DNA of 33,112 bases from Trachelipus rathkii. Lineage: Eukaryota; Arthropoda; Malacostraca; Isopoda; Trachelipodidae. Below are positions 12,441 to 24,375 of the stretch, piece after piece; position 1 is the stretch's first letter, and the number at the start of each line of letters is the position of its first letter. The stretch is from the NCBI GenBank assembly GCA_015478945.1, contig JABUQX010099468.1:37501-70612 (forward strand). Reading direction: 5' to 3'. The position numbers and the translations under genes were made by a program. The notes below the pieces were generated by a model that did no database searches, had not been told where the DNA came from, and saw nothing but the letters and a program-made list of their open reading frames with translations.

Positions 12441-13345
12441 CTAGAAAACTACAATAAGCTACAGTAGAAGAATATCATTATTTATTATGTAATCCTTGTA
12501 AATTTTTAGTTAGGAAAATGTAAAAAATAAAAAACATTAAATAAAAAATTGCTATTTATATTTTTTTTTTATTTGGGGGGGGGGGGGAGATGAACTAAAA
12601 TATAGATTTAAATAAAATTATATAATATAAAATTTATTTTAATATATATATATATATATTATTATAATATAATTAATTATATATATACTAATTATATAAT
12701 ATCTTATATTAATATTTTATAATTAATATCTATTATATATATATATATATATTAAATTAATATATATTCATATAAAATTTATTTATATATATAATATATA
12801 TAATTTGTAAGGTATTACACGAAGCATAATGTAGGAGGACTCTATTATATATATATGAGAGCCGACGGTGAAAATCACAAAGGAGGGTATATATACGTTA
12901 TACATACCTAATATATACCGTAGGGAAGGGGCGAAGGTAATACCTCATACGACACCTACAATTACCTAAAAAGAGCGGGGTTACCGGAGTACTACTCCCG
13001 GATGAGGGGAATTTAGTCCTTATACCCGTAGTTATCCACCGGTAAATCAGGCCGTAGTAGTAACAACCCCGCTTATAATCGCTGCCAATCAGAGAGTATT
13101 GTCGAGTTATAGGGCCCTTGGGGTATTTCTTTAGTTAAAGAAGCAAAATTAATAGAAAAGTCTTTATTTTAACGAGCTAACCAATAACCGAGATTGCCGG
13201 ACTTATATCATACGACATTGTGCATTGATGATTAAAACACACTTAATTCGAGAATTCAGGATAACGGTTATTTTTTAAATTACTTTATTCTAAGTAGGAT
13301 ATTCTTCTCTATTTATTATTTATACATTTTCCTAACTATCTATTT
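12441..13345 (+). mobile_element. G-tract repeat element, copy A
   Basis: This is a non-coding element, closely paired with the copy that follows. In order it has: a terminal region with AACTACAATAAGCTACAG (about 12446) and TTAGTTAGGAAAATGTAAAA (12506-12525); a T run followed by G13 (12575-12587); a TA-rich stretch; a GC-richer core from about 12804 to 13150; and an inverted terminal match at 13313-13338 (TACATTTTCCTAACTA). The core shares ordered blocks with copy B, including GAGCCG, GAGGGGAA..TAGTCC, CCACCGG and GGGTATTT. No open frame or transposase is present, so it resembles a MITE or foldback-like non-autonomous element. The outer right edge is unclear. Confidence 0.5.
12575..12587 (+). 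repeat. G13 homopolymer in copy A
   Basis: Thirteen consecutive G follow a T-rich run at the same relative position as the G11 run in copy B. Pure G tracts are very unusual in DNA this AT-rich, so their shared position argues that they belong to the element. Confidence 0.95.
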
Positions 13346-13460
13346 TACATAGGAGTATTCACATATTCTTTCATAATGGTGGGATATATCTTTGTCCATA
13401 ATAAAAAAGTAAATAGAATAAAATAAAAATGAGAATATAAAAAAAAAAAAAATACACTAT

Positions 13461-14275
13461 ATCTATATAAACTACAATAGCTACAAGGGAAAAGGAATAC
13501 ATTTTCTGTATCCTCCTAAAAAATTTTTTAGGTTAAGGAAAATGTAAAAAAAAAAATGATTAAACAAAAGTTTTAAATTTATTTATTTTTTATGGGGGGG
13601 GGGGAGCTCTCGAGAGGCACGGGGGTGGGGACTAAGAGTAATATATATATATTATATAATATATATTTGTAAAGGTATACTAATAACGGCAAATGTTAAG
13701 TAGGGTGAGAGGCTTACTAGAGCCGTATATAGGTGAGAACTAACTATAAAGATGAGGGGATAACTAGTTATACCATATCCCTCGTCAAGGGGTAGAAGGG
13801 CCGGAGGTACATCACCCTATGAGTCAATCATCCCATACTATATCCAAAGTGTAGCCGCGAGGCGATTACGAAACTCACGACCATCCACTCGCGAGGCAAA
13901 GTGGTGAGGGGAAATAGTCCAACCTCTGTGTCCACCACCGGAGGACTGATGGTGTACCGTGTATGAATGAACCCCCGACTCTATACTCCATGCTCATATT
14001 CTGGGATGCGGTAATAACCTACTTTAGAGGGTATTTATTATTTTAGTTTATAAAAAAAAACAAAAACAAATTTATACGAAGAAAATTCTATTTAATTTTA
14101 ACAATAATATGATAGTTATTATTTATTATAATAATATATATAGTAGCTTTCTATATATCATATTACTATATATAATTATTAACAATTAATATTATTTTTA
14201 CTTTTTTTTATTTTTATTTTAACATATTTTCTTAACTATATAAAAATTTATATGTAACTTTTGTAGTATTTTATT
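13461..14275 (+). mobile_element. G-tract repeat element, copy B
   Basis: This is the clearest member of the family. The left terminal region has TAAACTACAATAGCTACAAG (about 13467-13486) and TTAGGTTAAGGAAAATGTAA (about 13528-13547). G11 lies at 13594-13604. A GC-richer core at 13666-14063 aligns block by block with copy A. The right end at 14211-14273 contains the inverse of both left-hand blocks (CATATTTTCTTAACTA, then TGTAACTTTTGTAGTATTTTA). Inverted ends with a conserved interior and no protein-coding capacity fit a non-autonomous DNA element. The family is unknown to me, and no target-site duplication was verified. Confidence 0.5.
13594..13604 (+). repeat. G11 homopolymer in copy B
   Basis: Eleven consecutive G preceded by a T-rich run, matching the position of the G13 tract in copy A. 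It is followed by a further G-rich patch at 13617-13630. Confidence 0.95.
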
Positions 14276-14562
14276 ATTATTTTATTTTATTTTTTTATTT
14301 ATTTTTTCTATATTATGGGATATAATGTATCAATTCGTCAAAGGGCTACAGGAAAAATTATTGAGATAAGTATCTTTAAAGCATGTTCACCTATCTGCAA
14401 ATTGTAATTCACAACTCTCACGTCTAGTAGTCTGAAGGAGAACTGAGCGTACTTTCTAAAGTGCTTGTCATATATTTAATGGTATATTATTTTTCTCTCT
14501 GCAAATGAAATGTATTCAAGAATAATTGTCTCGTCTGTAGGATAAAAGTCACGGTATTTTTT

Positions 14563-14735
14563 AAAAAAATCAGACCAGTTTGTTTATTTTTTTCTTAAGA
14601 TTATATTTGCAATTTAGTTTGCGTTATTATGTGTTCATTTTGTCCGACTTTTATAATATTTAGAGAGTGATCAGCTTCGAGTAGATAGATAAAAAAATCA
14701 GACCAGTTTGTTTTATTTGGCTTTTCTTAAGATGT
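14563..14735 (+). repeat. Direct repeat pair spaced 128 bases
   Basis: The block AAAAAAATCAGACCAGTTTG occurs at 14563-14582 and again at 14691-14710. Each copy continues into a T-rich stretch and a TTCTTAAGAT motif, so roughly 40 bases are repeated with small gaps. The fixed 128-base offset suggests a local tandem duplication or paired short repeats flanking a 90-base spacer. No coding potential was seen. Confidence 0.75.
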
Positions 14736-14984
14736 ATTTTTTTAACTTCAGAAAACCAAATTGCATTTGAAGCATTTCAAGTCATTATCTATTTTTGACT
14801 CTTTAAATATCTAATATAATAAATGAGAATAAAATTTTAGAGCTACTTAATTTTACTGATGCAAACATATTATTTAGATTTGAGCTAATCCTTAATTTTT
14901 CTAATCAAAATTATCTTCCACACAATTATAGTAATATTTTCTTCGAAATAACCAATTAAAACTTTCGTCTGCGAGTAATAATAA

Positions 14985-15571
<587 letters not shown>

Positions 15572-16045
15572 ATACACTCTTTATCTTTTCCAACTTTCTT
15601 TCTTTAATTTTCACACTTTCAAACTCCGTGTTTCAAGAAAACGTCGGCATTTAATTTGACCTAATTTTTTATTTTTCCCAATTCTGGTGGAATTTGTAAG
15701 TCTTTGATCTTTACCCATCAGAGGGGATAAAAAAAAACAGTGGTAGGTCAACTTTCTTGGGCATTATCCCAATATATATTTGTGCATAACGATATTACCC
15801 TCTAGATATGAAAATGATGGAAAACAAATTGCTTTTAAAATTATAACAGACACATTAAAAATTTTTCTTTTAAATTCTACTGAATCCGGAAAACACAAGG
15901 AGTTCAAATTCAAAATAGTTCATTGAATACTTCTATGGGTAGATAATAGTCTTACAAGTTGTAAAATATGTATTATACTCGACTAATACAATTTAAAAAT
16001 AAACCACAAAAATAATGTAATAAAGAAGGGAAAAATAAACAGCAT

Positions 16046-16195
<150 letters not shown>

Positions 16196-16199
16196 TTAC

Positions 16200-17860
16200 T
16201 AAACATTTTCTAACTACTTTTATATTCCTTAATATAGGAAGAAAATGTGTAACAATCTTATTAAGAAAAAAAATTTCATTGCAAAGTTCATGTTTCAGTT
16301 TCATTTCTAGTTTAGACTTTATTTTGAAGGTCATGAGATGGAAAAATCCTTTTAAAAATTATAGGGCGCTCTATTGCCATCGGTAATTTTTCGTTTTTTC
16401 ATTGACAATTTTGAAATACTATGAAGCACTTAAAATTCATGAACATGACAGATCTGCTTTGTTCTGAAATTCAGTGTGTTGGAGAGAAGTTTACAAGAAG
16501 TAAAATCTGAATATGCGAACTTTTCTTGTAACCCTGCCTGACTCTTGAAATTCGCATATCTTGCTGCGATCTTTGACCACCTAAATATTTTAAACAAGAG
16601 TTTTGAAGGTGGAGAAGAAAATATTCTAACTGCCAAGGATAAAATCAAATGATTCATAGCAAAAAAATCGCATATGGTCAACATCTCTAGAAAAAAATTA
16701 TTGAGTCATTACCTTGCGTGCACAACATTATCGAAGAGATTTCGATTGATAGATATTTGCTGGTCCTGTAAACAACCTTATCGATATTTTTAATAAGAGT
16801 ATCTCCAGAAAATACATATATAACCCCGTCGAGGTTACTTGAGATTTCACACGCAATTACCATTTTTAGAAATTACATCACCTCGACTTTAAATTTAATT
16901 TCCTACGTCATAATTTTGTATATAATAAACTATATGATTATTTGTCTTCTGAACACCTACGCACCTGCTAAAGTTTATAACACCAGCCCATCGAGTAACT
17001 AGATAATAGCGTAAAATTTTTGTAGCTAATCTCGTAGATTGACAATGACGTTATGAAAAATGAGGTAAAAGAATTACTCGAATATCAGTTCGTTCTTAGA
17101 GGAAAAACTGTTTATCATTACTGAATCTAAGCCACCATAACGTCCTCACTGGTAAATCATACACGTAATCTATATCAGGTAGAGTTAAAGTTTAAACTAA
17201 AATCAATATAAACATGATGAAGATTTTTAATGAGTAATAAAGCAGGAAAGTTCATATGACTGTCTTCCTACTTTTAAATGCTACACGTTAGTGAGCCAGA
17301 AGAGACCTATCTAATTCTACTTGCTAAAAATTTTGCCTTGTGAAGGATAATATAAACATCTCTGCAAACACAAATCTACAACTGTATCTCGCTTTTAGCT
17401 ATTAAATACGAGGTGCCTATACTCATTCATCGAAGAGCACTCATCAATCTAAGTTATAATGAAAGACAATTTGCGAAAATAAATAAATTGTGGCCTTTGG
17501 TGCTACATTCTGTATATAGTTAAATTTTCACATTATAAAATTAGACCTAATATTAATATTATTTTCTTTGTCCTATTTTAATATTGATAGTAACAATTAA
17601 TAATATTCGCAGATATTTCAAATCTTTTTACATTTCATATGGGCGAAATAAGGAGGCGCTTATGATATTCTGGATTGCGTTCTAGGTTTGTTTCGGCCCA
17701 TACTTGCTTATGTTTTTGTAAAGCTCTATACACCACTATATAGTTGGCATCCTATATAGTCAGACGATATTTTCGCTGTGGCAATCGAGTATAATTTTTG
17801 GGGTTCTTGGATGTCTCAGAGAGTATAAATAATTAGCTTTGTGGCGAGACAGTATATTGA
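16200..17860. other. Intergenic DNA, no gene recognised
   Basis: Composition is more balanced than in the first 15 kb, but no conserved motif, RNA gene or repeat family was recognised. A minus-strand 84-codon frame at 16430-16684 shows no recognisable domain. Confidence 0.5.
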
Positions 17861-18016
17861 TTTGAAAATTTTAGTCCTAAATGTATAATAATTTTAGTAT
17901 TACTTTTCAGCAGATGGATAGCTTTACAAAATGCATGGAGAGAAGGAGAGGTTATTCGTCGACCAGCTGAATCTATAACTAGATGGTTCGGATTCCTCAG
18001 GACGAGCGAGTTGTAG
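17861..18016 (+). other. Weak exon candidate
   Basis: A 51-codon frame ends at TAG 18014-18016. It follows a possible splice acceptor (ATTACTTTTCAG, ending near 17910). Downstream of that acceptor the peptide has ordinary, non-low-complexity composition (RWIALQNAWREGEVIRR, then ITRWFGFLRTSEL). I do not recognise a family. It could be a terminal exon, a transposon relic or chance. No linked exon was found. Confidence 0.15.
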
Positions 18017-18293
18017 TCTATTATGGTGCGCCAGTCATTAATTAATTATTGATGAGCTGCGCGAGACCCGGTGTTCCTTCTCTGAATTCTCAATTAGCGG
18101 GCAGTTAACGCAGACGACCGAATAGCACAATGGGGGAGAAGATCTAGCCAATTATAAATATACTTCACATCTTTACCAATACATCATCACGACAATCATG
18201 GGCTCGTCAAAAAGATATATATATACTCAACAATGTTCCATTTATATGGTGAAATAGTTTTTACGTAATGATATAGGGCCTCAATTAGCTTTA

Positions 18294-18362
18294 GTGAGTG
18301 GATAATAGGTATACGGAGGTAAAGTTATGCCGGATAGTATACCTATAACTATCTATTCTCAC
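18294..18362. repeat. Imperfect hairpin, 69 bases
   Basis: The left arm GTGAGTGGATAATAGGTATAC (18294-18314) pairs with the right arm at 18337-18362, which reads GTATACCTATAACTATC and then ends TATTCTCAC. Pairing is continuous except for a bulge on the right arm, and the loop is about 22 bases. The size would suit a small hairpin RNA precursor or a MITE core. The pairing is visible; any function is speculation. Confidence 0.5.
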
Positions 18363-18364
18363 AC

Positions 18365-21300
18365 CACCTACATCTTGTAAATAAGTTACTCCGATATACG
18401 TTAAAACTGACGTATTCCTCTAATCTAAGAAATACCGTGCATAAGTTCACTTATCCACTTCCTAAGCTTATTATGGGTTAGAGAATATAATATTATCATA
18501 CATATATATAATTATACCAATCACAACTATATAATGGTTATGAGTGATTATTGCTTACGATTGCTATAAATGTGAGCGCTCCATAAGAGATATAACGCGT
18601 ATATATATATATTGGTAATTACCTGCTGAACCATTGAATGATCAATAAGAACCTATATAATTGAGACATATAATCAAGTTGGACATTTTATAAGTTAATA
18701 TGATTGAATATGAATAACTTTGAAGGAATCTGACCAATTTTGCGCTACAAGTTTCATTATATGTGGAATGAGCTATTTTGCAGAATAAATAGATTTTAGA
18801 ATCTACTGTACATTGCATACATCAAATCATTTGTTACATAAATTCAGTTGTTAAATTTATTTGACACATTATTTCGTCAAGTGTTCGTTTATTAATTTTC
18901 AGCAATTCATACAATTCAGTCGAAAAACGTTATCGGATAGCAGAATTCATGTTCGTCTAAATTGGATTTATTTACTGCTTTCTTTTACGCACCCAATTGG
19001 AACCCTAGCCGCATCGGTGAAAGAGCGGGCAATATGCGCTTCAATGACTTTGTACGATGATGGCGAATAAGAATGAACGCGTCAAAAGAATCTCCAAGAA
19101 ATTGTATCGGGTGATGAGCTCAGAATTATCTAAACGGCGATGCGAGTGCGAAAATGATAGTGATTCTACGTCAATTTTTCCGCAAACATTATGGACAACC
19201 GGGAGCGTGTAGTGCTCAGAAGACCAACCCGGTCGAGAAAGTTCGCAGTTAAATTTCATATTTAACGAGAGTCTTTCCCTATTGCTTAAGCTTTTAATTG
19301 ACGTCTTCTGTGTTCGTTTTCGGTTTTTATGGGTTTTATATATTATTTATATAGAATGATTGACATCAGTTTCTTGTAGTACTATGTCTATTAGTACTAA
19401 TATTTATACTTTTGATATGATCATATCTTATCACTGAAAAAAAGCCTATTTAAAATATAACTAATATCATTGGTCTGAGGAAAATATATTGGAAAATTGA
19501 TGTACAAGTAGCAAACTCGTCAATAGACTCGAGTATAAATAGTATTTCTCCAGTTGTGGTAGAATTCAAAATTCGAATTAATGTTAGTTAGTATGAACTA
19601 TACTACTAAAGATCATTGCTTAAACCAACCACTAAAATAATGTAAACTTCTGCTTATCAATGTTTATCTCTCCTGCCCCCTCCTTTCGAAGAGCAAGGGG
19701 CTTGTCTCCCAAGCCCGTGCACCTATGTGTGTTGCGATGTGAGCGTGTTGTGCTCTCTAGTAATATATATAAGTGGAGTGGTGGACAATAATTATTGAAT
19801 GGCCTTCATGTTTAGGTATTCTATTATGAGCTTGAGATTCTACTCAGCGGAAATTACTGCAAAGAATATTTTTTCTTCAGTAATTTATAATATTAATATG
19901 TTACTCAGTCAAATTACATATACCTGAAGAAGAAGGTTTAATGGTTATTATCTCGCTGCTATCCCTTGCTAAGCATAATTGATATATATAGCATCTAAGT
20001 TCTCTTTTTTTAAGTTGACTGTAATATATATATAATATAACGAAAGTGTTTCCGGATCAAATGCTGACATGTCCCAACAAGCGGCGTTTTGAAAAGATGT
20101 AAGTGAAAGAAAGTGTGGAAAGTAGAACATGAGAATTAAGCAAGGTGTCTTTGCCACAAAACAATCTAGCACCAAGTGCTATACGAGTTGTCCAGATCTT
20201 AGCTTACAGACTATGTGGGAAAAATTTACGTGTAATAAGGTGCGTTGTTTGTACCCCTCGATCAAGCGGCAAGGAGATTTCCCTGCATTAAGTAGATTAA
20301 AGCGACATATAGCACGAAATATTCCAAGTAGGATATACAAAGTGCGAATAGCAACTTATTTGTAAAATTGATCACAGCAAGAACAACTTGAGTTTCTGTT
20401 GTTCATTTTCTCACAGTAAGAAATTACAGCAACAAACAAATTCCGTACACACCTGCGCATAAGAGACGAGTTGCGATGAACTGAGAACATAGCCTAATGC
20501 AGTGTGTGTGGAAAAGCAGATATGGTGTGATCGAATAAGTATATAGAAGGAGTAAAAAACACCCCAGAGAGAGAAAGTCCTAGGACAACACTTTTCAAGT
20601 AATATTGGTGTGTGGCGAGATTATATCTAGCCTAACATGAGTACGGATTACGCTACTACCATTGAGCCAGAAGAGATACAAAAAAATCGGACTCTATTGT
20701 GCTATAAAAGCTAACGCTGAGCCTGTCAGAGGTTCGAAATGTGTTATTTACATGTGTCGCTCTAGAAAGTGTGAATGTGTCTAGACACCTTTGACCGATA
20801 CATACGTAAAGATGTACTATTGAAAAAAAAACAAAGTGGGAATTGATTGTCAGAGAAGATAAAATACTTATGCAGAAGGGAATGGGATATTATCACCAGA
20901 AGAGAAGAGAAAAAGGTGCAGGAGATTTATGAGAGTGTAGAGTTTGCGCTCAGCTGGCAACGATAATGATAGATGATGAGAGTACGACATAAATTCTTTT
21001 GTAGTAGATACGTGTGAACATGGTTTATGATGGGATATTGCGATATAGTAGGCTGCGTTAGGTTTTTTTTTGATGCCTCACTTAGGTGAGAAGCATGGAT
21101 AGCCTCGATCGAGTGACACATCAAAATAGCGCTTTTCCAATATATTGGTCAAACCACGGCAGATTAAGAAAGTTACGGAGAATCCAACATATTCATGCGC
21201 ACTTATCCAGTTGTCCTAAGAGGGCCACTAACATTCAGTTGCTGTGCTCAAAAATTATATAGAAACCGGATTTTAAAAAAGGACGAGGTTCTTATAGTAC

Positions 21301-21930
21301 ACAATTATAACATTAAATCTTCATTGATTTCATCATGAGGGAGGGTGTGTCTCTCTGATGAGTATGGGTTGGCATCGAGAGTATATATAGGAGAAAAGGA
21401 TGTTAGAAAGTGGTTTGAAGAAATGTATCGGATAATATGGTTTAGTGTGTGTGTTGTAAAACCTGCAGTGGGAACTTGAATAGAGAAAAAGCTTTCTACT
21501 AATACTATATTATCATGAGAAACATAGCTCAAACAGTTGATTGAAAGCTCGAAAGTAGTCTCTATAGTTATAATGTAATTATAAAATCCACAAGAAAACT
21601 CTCAGATAACCAACTCAATCGAGGGGATGCGACACTATATGAACGCGTGGTTTATTCCAAATTGTTAAACCTTTCTATGATAAGTAGCATAGAACTATAC
21701 AAACGCGAAACAAATTATCTTTATGACAAGCCCAGAGATACGTAAAGCTATGCTTAGCGTAATAGAGTGTTAAGCTCAATTTTAAATGGAGTATGGTGAA
21801 ACTGAAATGAAGTGAGTGTCTCGAGGCAAATACGTATGCTGACGGATATGTTTATTATCAAGTTATAAATCGTCAGAAGTGTCAGCTACTTTCGGACGCG
21901 AATCCAACCAAGCTTGTAGGTATTAAGAAA
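18365..21930. other. Intergenic DNA, no gene recognised
   Basis: Several 65-78 codon frames occur on both strands (for example 18861-19070, 20129-20365 and minus 21305-21532). None shows a recognisable domain, and none has the linked exons or codon composition expected of a gene. A short frame starting ATGATGGCG at 19057 encodes a charged peptide ending SDSTSIFPQTLW, vaguely like a transposase N-terminus, but it is too short to call. A small perfect hairpin (GGGCTTG and CAAGCCC) lies near 19697-19716. Confidence 0.4.
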
Positions 21931-21936
21931 GAGTAA

Positions 21937-22004
21937 GGCCGAAATCGAGAGAAAATCGGCCCCAAAGGGGCTAATTTCGCTCGTGGAGTAAGCAGTACCC
22001 CACG
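21937..22004. repeat. Cluster of three short hairpins
   Basis: Three adjacent inverted pairs occur in 68 bases: GGCCGA (21937-21942) with TCGGCC (21956-21961); CCCC with GGGG around AAA (21960-21970); and CGTGGAGTA (21982-21990) with TACCCCACG (21996-22004), which has one mismatch. They lie in a GC-richer patch. A structured RNA or transposon remnant is possible, but each stem is short. Confidence 0.4.
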
Positions 22005-22959
22005 AAACAAGAGCAATTTAGCGGATAGACCTGGGACCTGAATGCTTTGTCTGTTGCCTGTATCATCTAGGTATTTATGATACATAGTGAAGTAGGCACA
22101 TGTACTGAGCAAGCATCAGTTTATATGTATATGAAGGATATGGAGACAACGCACAGTGAAACTGTAATATATAGCCTATTTTATAATGTATTTATTCATG
22201 TTAAGAGAAATGAATTTGTCTTCTAGTGGGAGCATAGATCACGCAGAAAAACTTTTGGATTATAATGCCAGTAAACTTTTTGCACTTCTCTCTCTCATGT
22301 GAGAATAAATCCACTTATCTTTAATTTAATAATCAGCTTTTATTCAGTATTACTTATATTTATATATCTTTTAGTATTGGAATATACCTAAACTATAACT
22401 CACTGTCGTTAGAGAGGGTGGCATATGATTGTGTCATTGACGCAAAGCTTTACACGATCCCATGACGCTTACTTCTAGAAGTTAATTCTAATCCACATTA
22501 TTTGAATATGTATAAGGTAATATGGCTTCACATTTTGAACCATGTTGTGCGTAAAAGTTTTTAAATTAATTAAATTTCTTTCCACACATAATTATTCAAA
22601 GTATAATTTTTGTGTCGTCTTTAAGATCTGAAGAAAGCTTTAACACATCACGTAGTAGTGCAGGAGAAGTGTGTATTTAGTAGTGTATAGTGTGCGTGCA
22701 GAAGATCCGGTTCTAATACTTACTTTTTGTCATATAAATATAAGAGTCTTGTGTATTGTTATATTGTGTGTAGTATGCTTCAGATATCTGTCGATATCGA
22801 CGGGCGGATATGGAAAGAGTGAGAACGTCAACGAACATAGTAGACGAGTAGGTTGTGGCGAGAAAAATTGTACAGTATCGTTGTAGGAATCCAAATAAAT
22901 GATAAATTGAGACTCGGGTGAGGCTAACAATGTCATAAAGCGTGAAATATATATAATAC

Positions 22960-23298
22960 GTAATTTAGAGTAAAAATCTATGCCATGGTCTTTTGTTTGT
23001 ACATAAACGACCAAAAATAGTTGGTGATTTCTCTCTTTTTAGCAGGAAATTTTAATTTTTAAGTTATACAATCATAAATGTTAATCTGACTTCCATTAGC
23101 AGCTGTAGGAAAGCCAATAGGATCTTTCTTTGATATCTTTGACCTATGGTGAATTACAGGTATGCAGAAGCCTTTAAAATAGAAAAGGGAGACAACATCG
23201 CACGATGGTAAAATCATAGAGACAAGATCACAGTAACGATGTGTGGATAATTGGAACAAAAGCTGCTTCGAAGTAGCTTTACGAGGATTGAAGAGCAT
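22960..23298 (-). pseudogene. Probable Ty3/gypsy-type retropepsin fragment
   Basis: The minus-strand frame (23298 down to 23059) contains FCIPVIHHRSKISKKDP and then GFPTAANGSQINIY. The AANGSxIxxYG-type block, preceded about 15 residues earlier by a V(I/F)P-RSKI-like segment, resembles the flap region of the aspartic protease in arthropod Ty3/gypsy polyproteins. The glycine usually found after the tyrosine is replaced by Asp. The catalytic DTG is not recognisable, and a stop follows ICDCIT-like residues at the frame end. Beyond that stop, KREITNYFWSF could be the decayed continuation. Gag-like similarity upstream (minus frame 23214-23441, RALPPCLIQ) is weaker still. No RT or integrase was found. 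It would be a dead relic. Confidence 0.35.
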
Positions 23299-23449
23299 GC
23301 ATTATGAAACGAGGAGTACACTACGCGATTTTTTATATTGCGAGAAAAAATGTTTATGATCCAGTCAGTTTTAACAATACAAGTAAACGACACTTGGATG
23401 AGACATGGAGGCAAGGCCCTCGAAAAATGTAACATAGGCATGTCGGCTT

Positions 23450-24230
23450 TTCTTTGATCTCCCCTAGTTCAAATGTGCAGAATTCGAAGCCTCTTTCTTA
23501 GACAGATTTTCAACTTGCCGTGGGGCCTATCGCAGCTATGTGTATGACGATTCTCTCAACGTGAGGAACTCTTGCCCAGAGCTTCACATTATAACTTGCC
23601 TGTTGTAGCGTCAAACCCTCCTTTTTTGAATTCTGCAAGATTATCCGTTTGCAACTCTGACTTTATTAAATTCTGACAACTAATTTATTCATCGAGAGTG
23701 AGGATATGCATATATTGTCTCTTCTCTAATGGCGAACTCACTATGCATTACTTCAATTACTGGTCTGCACTCATAGTGAGAAGCCTCCTACACGACCTCA
23801 GCAAATTATAGTATCGTTTTACGCCATTAGTAGCATTTTCACTTGAATTATTGAAACATGAACGAAGATGAAATAAGCAGTGAGCATAAATTGTAATCAA
23901 TATAAATATTATTTATACCTACATTTGAGTTATATATTATATATGTAAATTTTAATTAAATTTTTATTACAAAATTTGGTATTCGGGGGATATAGCTTTT
24001 CCTCCCTAAGATATCATTTTTCATATATTATTGTAAAATTAATATTTTATTAATACTTTATATATCAAAATTTTAACTAGTGAGTATAATGATTACCACT
24101 GTGATATTAATAATAAATGTATACTTTTACTTTATTAACAGGGGTCGAACATACTAACCCTTATACTAGTATTATATTCCTATTTGCTGAAAGTGATATA
24201 TTAGTGGTGCAGCTTGAGGGTATCCAGCAT
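23450..24230. other. Intergenic DNA, no gene recognised
   Basis: If the retropepsin call on the minus strand is right, the sequence just above it (23450-23560) could hold more of the same element, but no clear gag motif or zinc knuckle was seen. The rest is AT-rich without recognisable features. Confidence 0.4.
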
Positions 24231-24236
24231 ATTAGT

Positions 24237-24262
24237 TTATATTATATAAATATATATTATAG

Positions 24263-24296
<34 letters not shown>

Positions 24297-24375
24297 TATA
24301 TATATAATAATAATATATATATAATATATAACTATATAATATATAATAAATATATTATAATATATATATATACTG
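24237..24375. repeat. TA-alternating tract
   Basis: Irregular TA and ATAATA runs. The overlapping open frames on both strands translate to I and Y-rich strings and are artefacts of the repeat. Confidence 0.8.

Noticed and set aside
19057..19215. Short charged frame starting ATGATGGCG, considered as a piggyBac-type transposase N-terminus
   Set aside because: Only about 50 residues before a stop, with no catalytic or terminal-repeat evidence; the similarity is an impression only.
19969..20175. Minus-strand frame with FQNAA, considered as a gypsy RT fragment
   Set aside because: The spacing to any YxDD-like motif is wrong, it lies 3 kb from the protease relic, and the rest of the frame does not fit.
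20715..20745. GGTTCGAAAT, considered as a tRNA B box
   Set aside because: No acceptor stem, anticodon arm or A box in a consistent arrangement.
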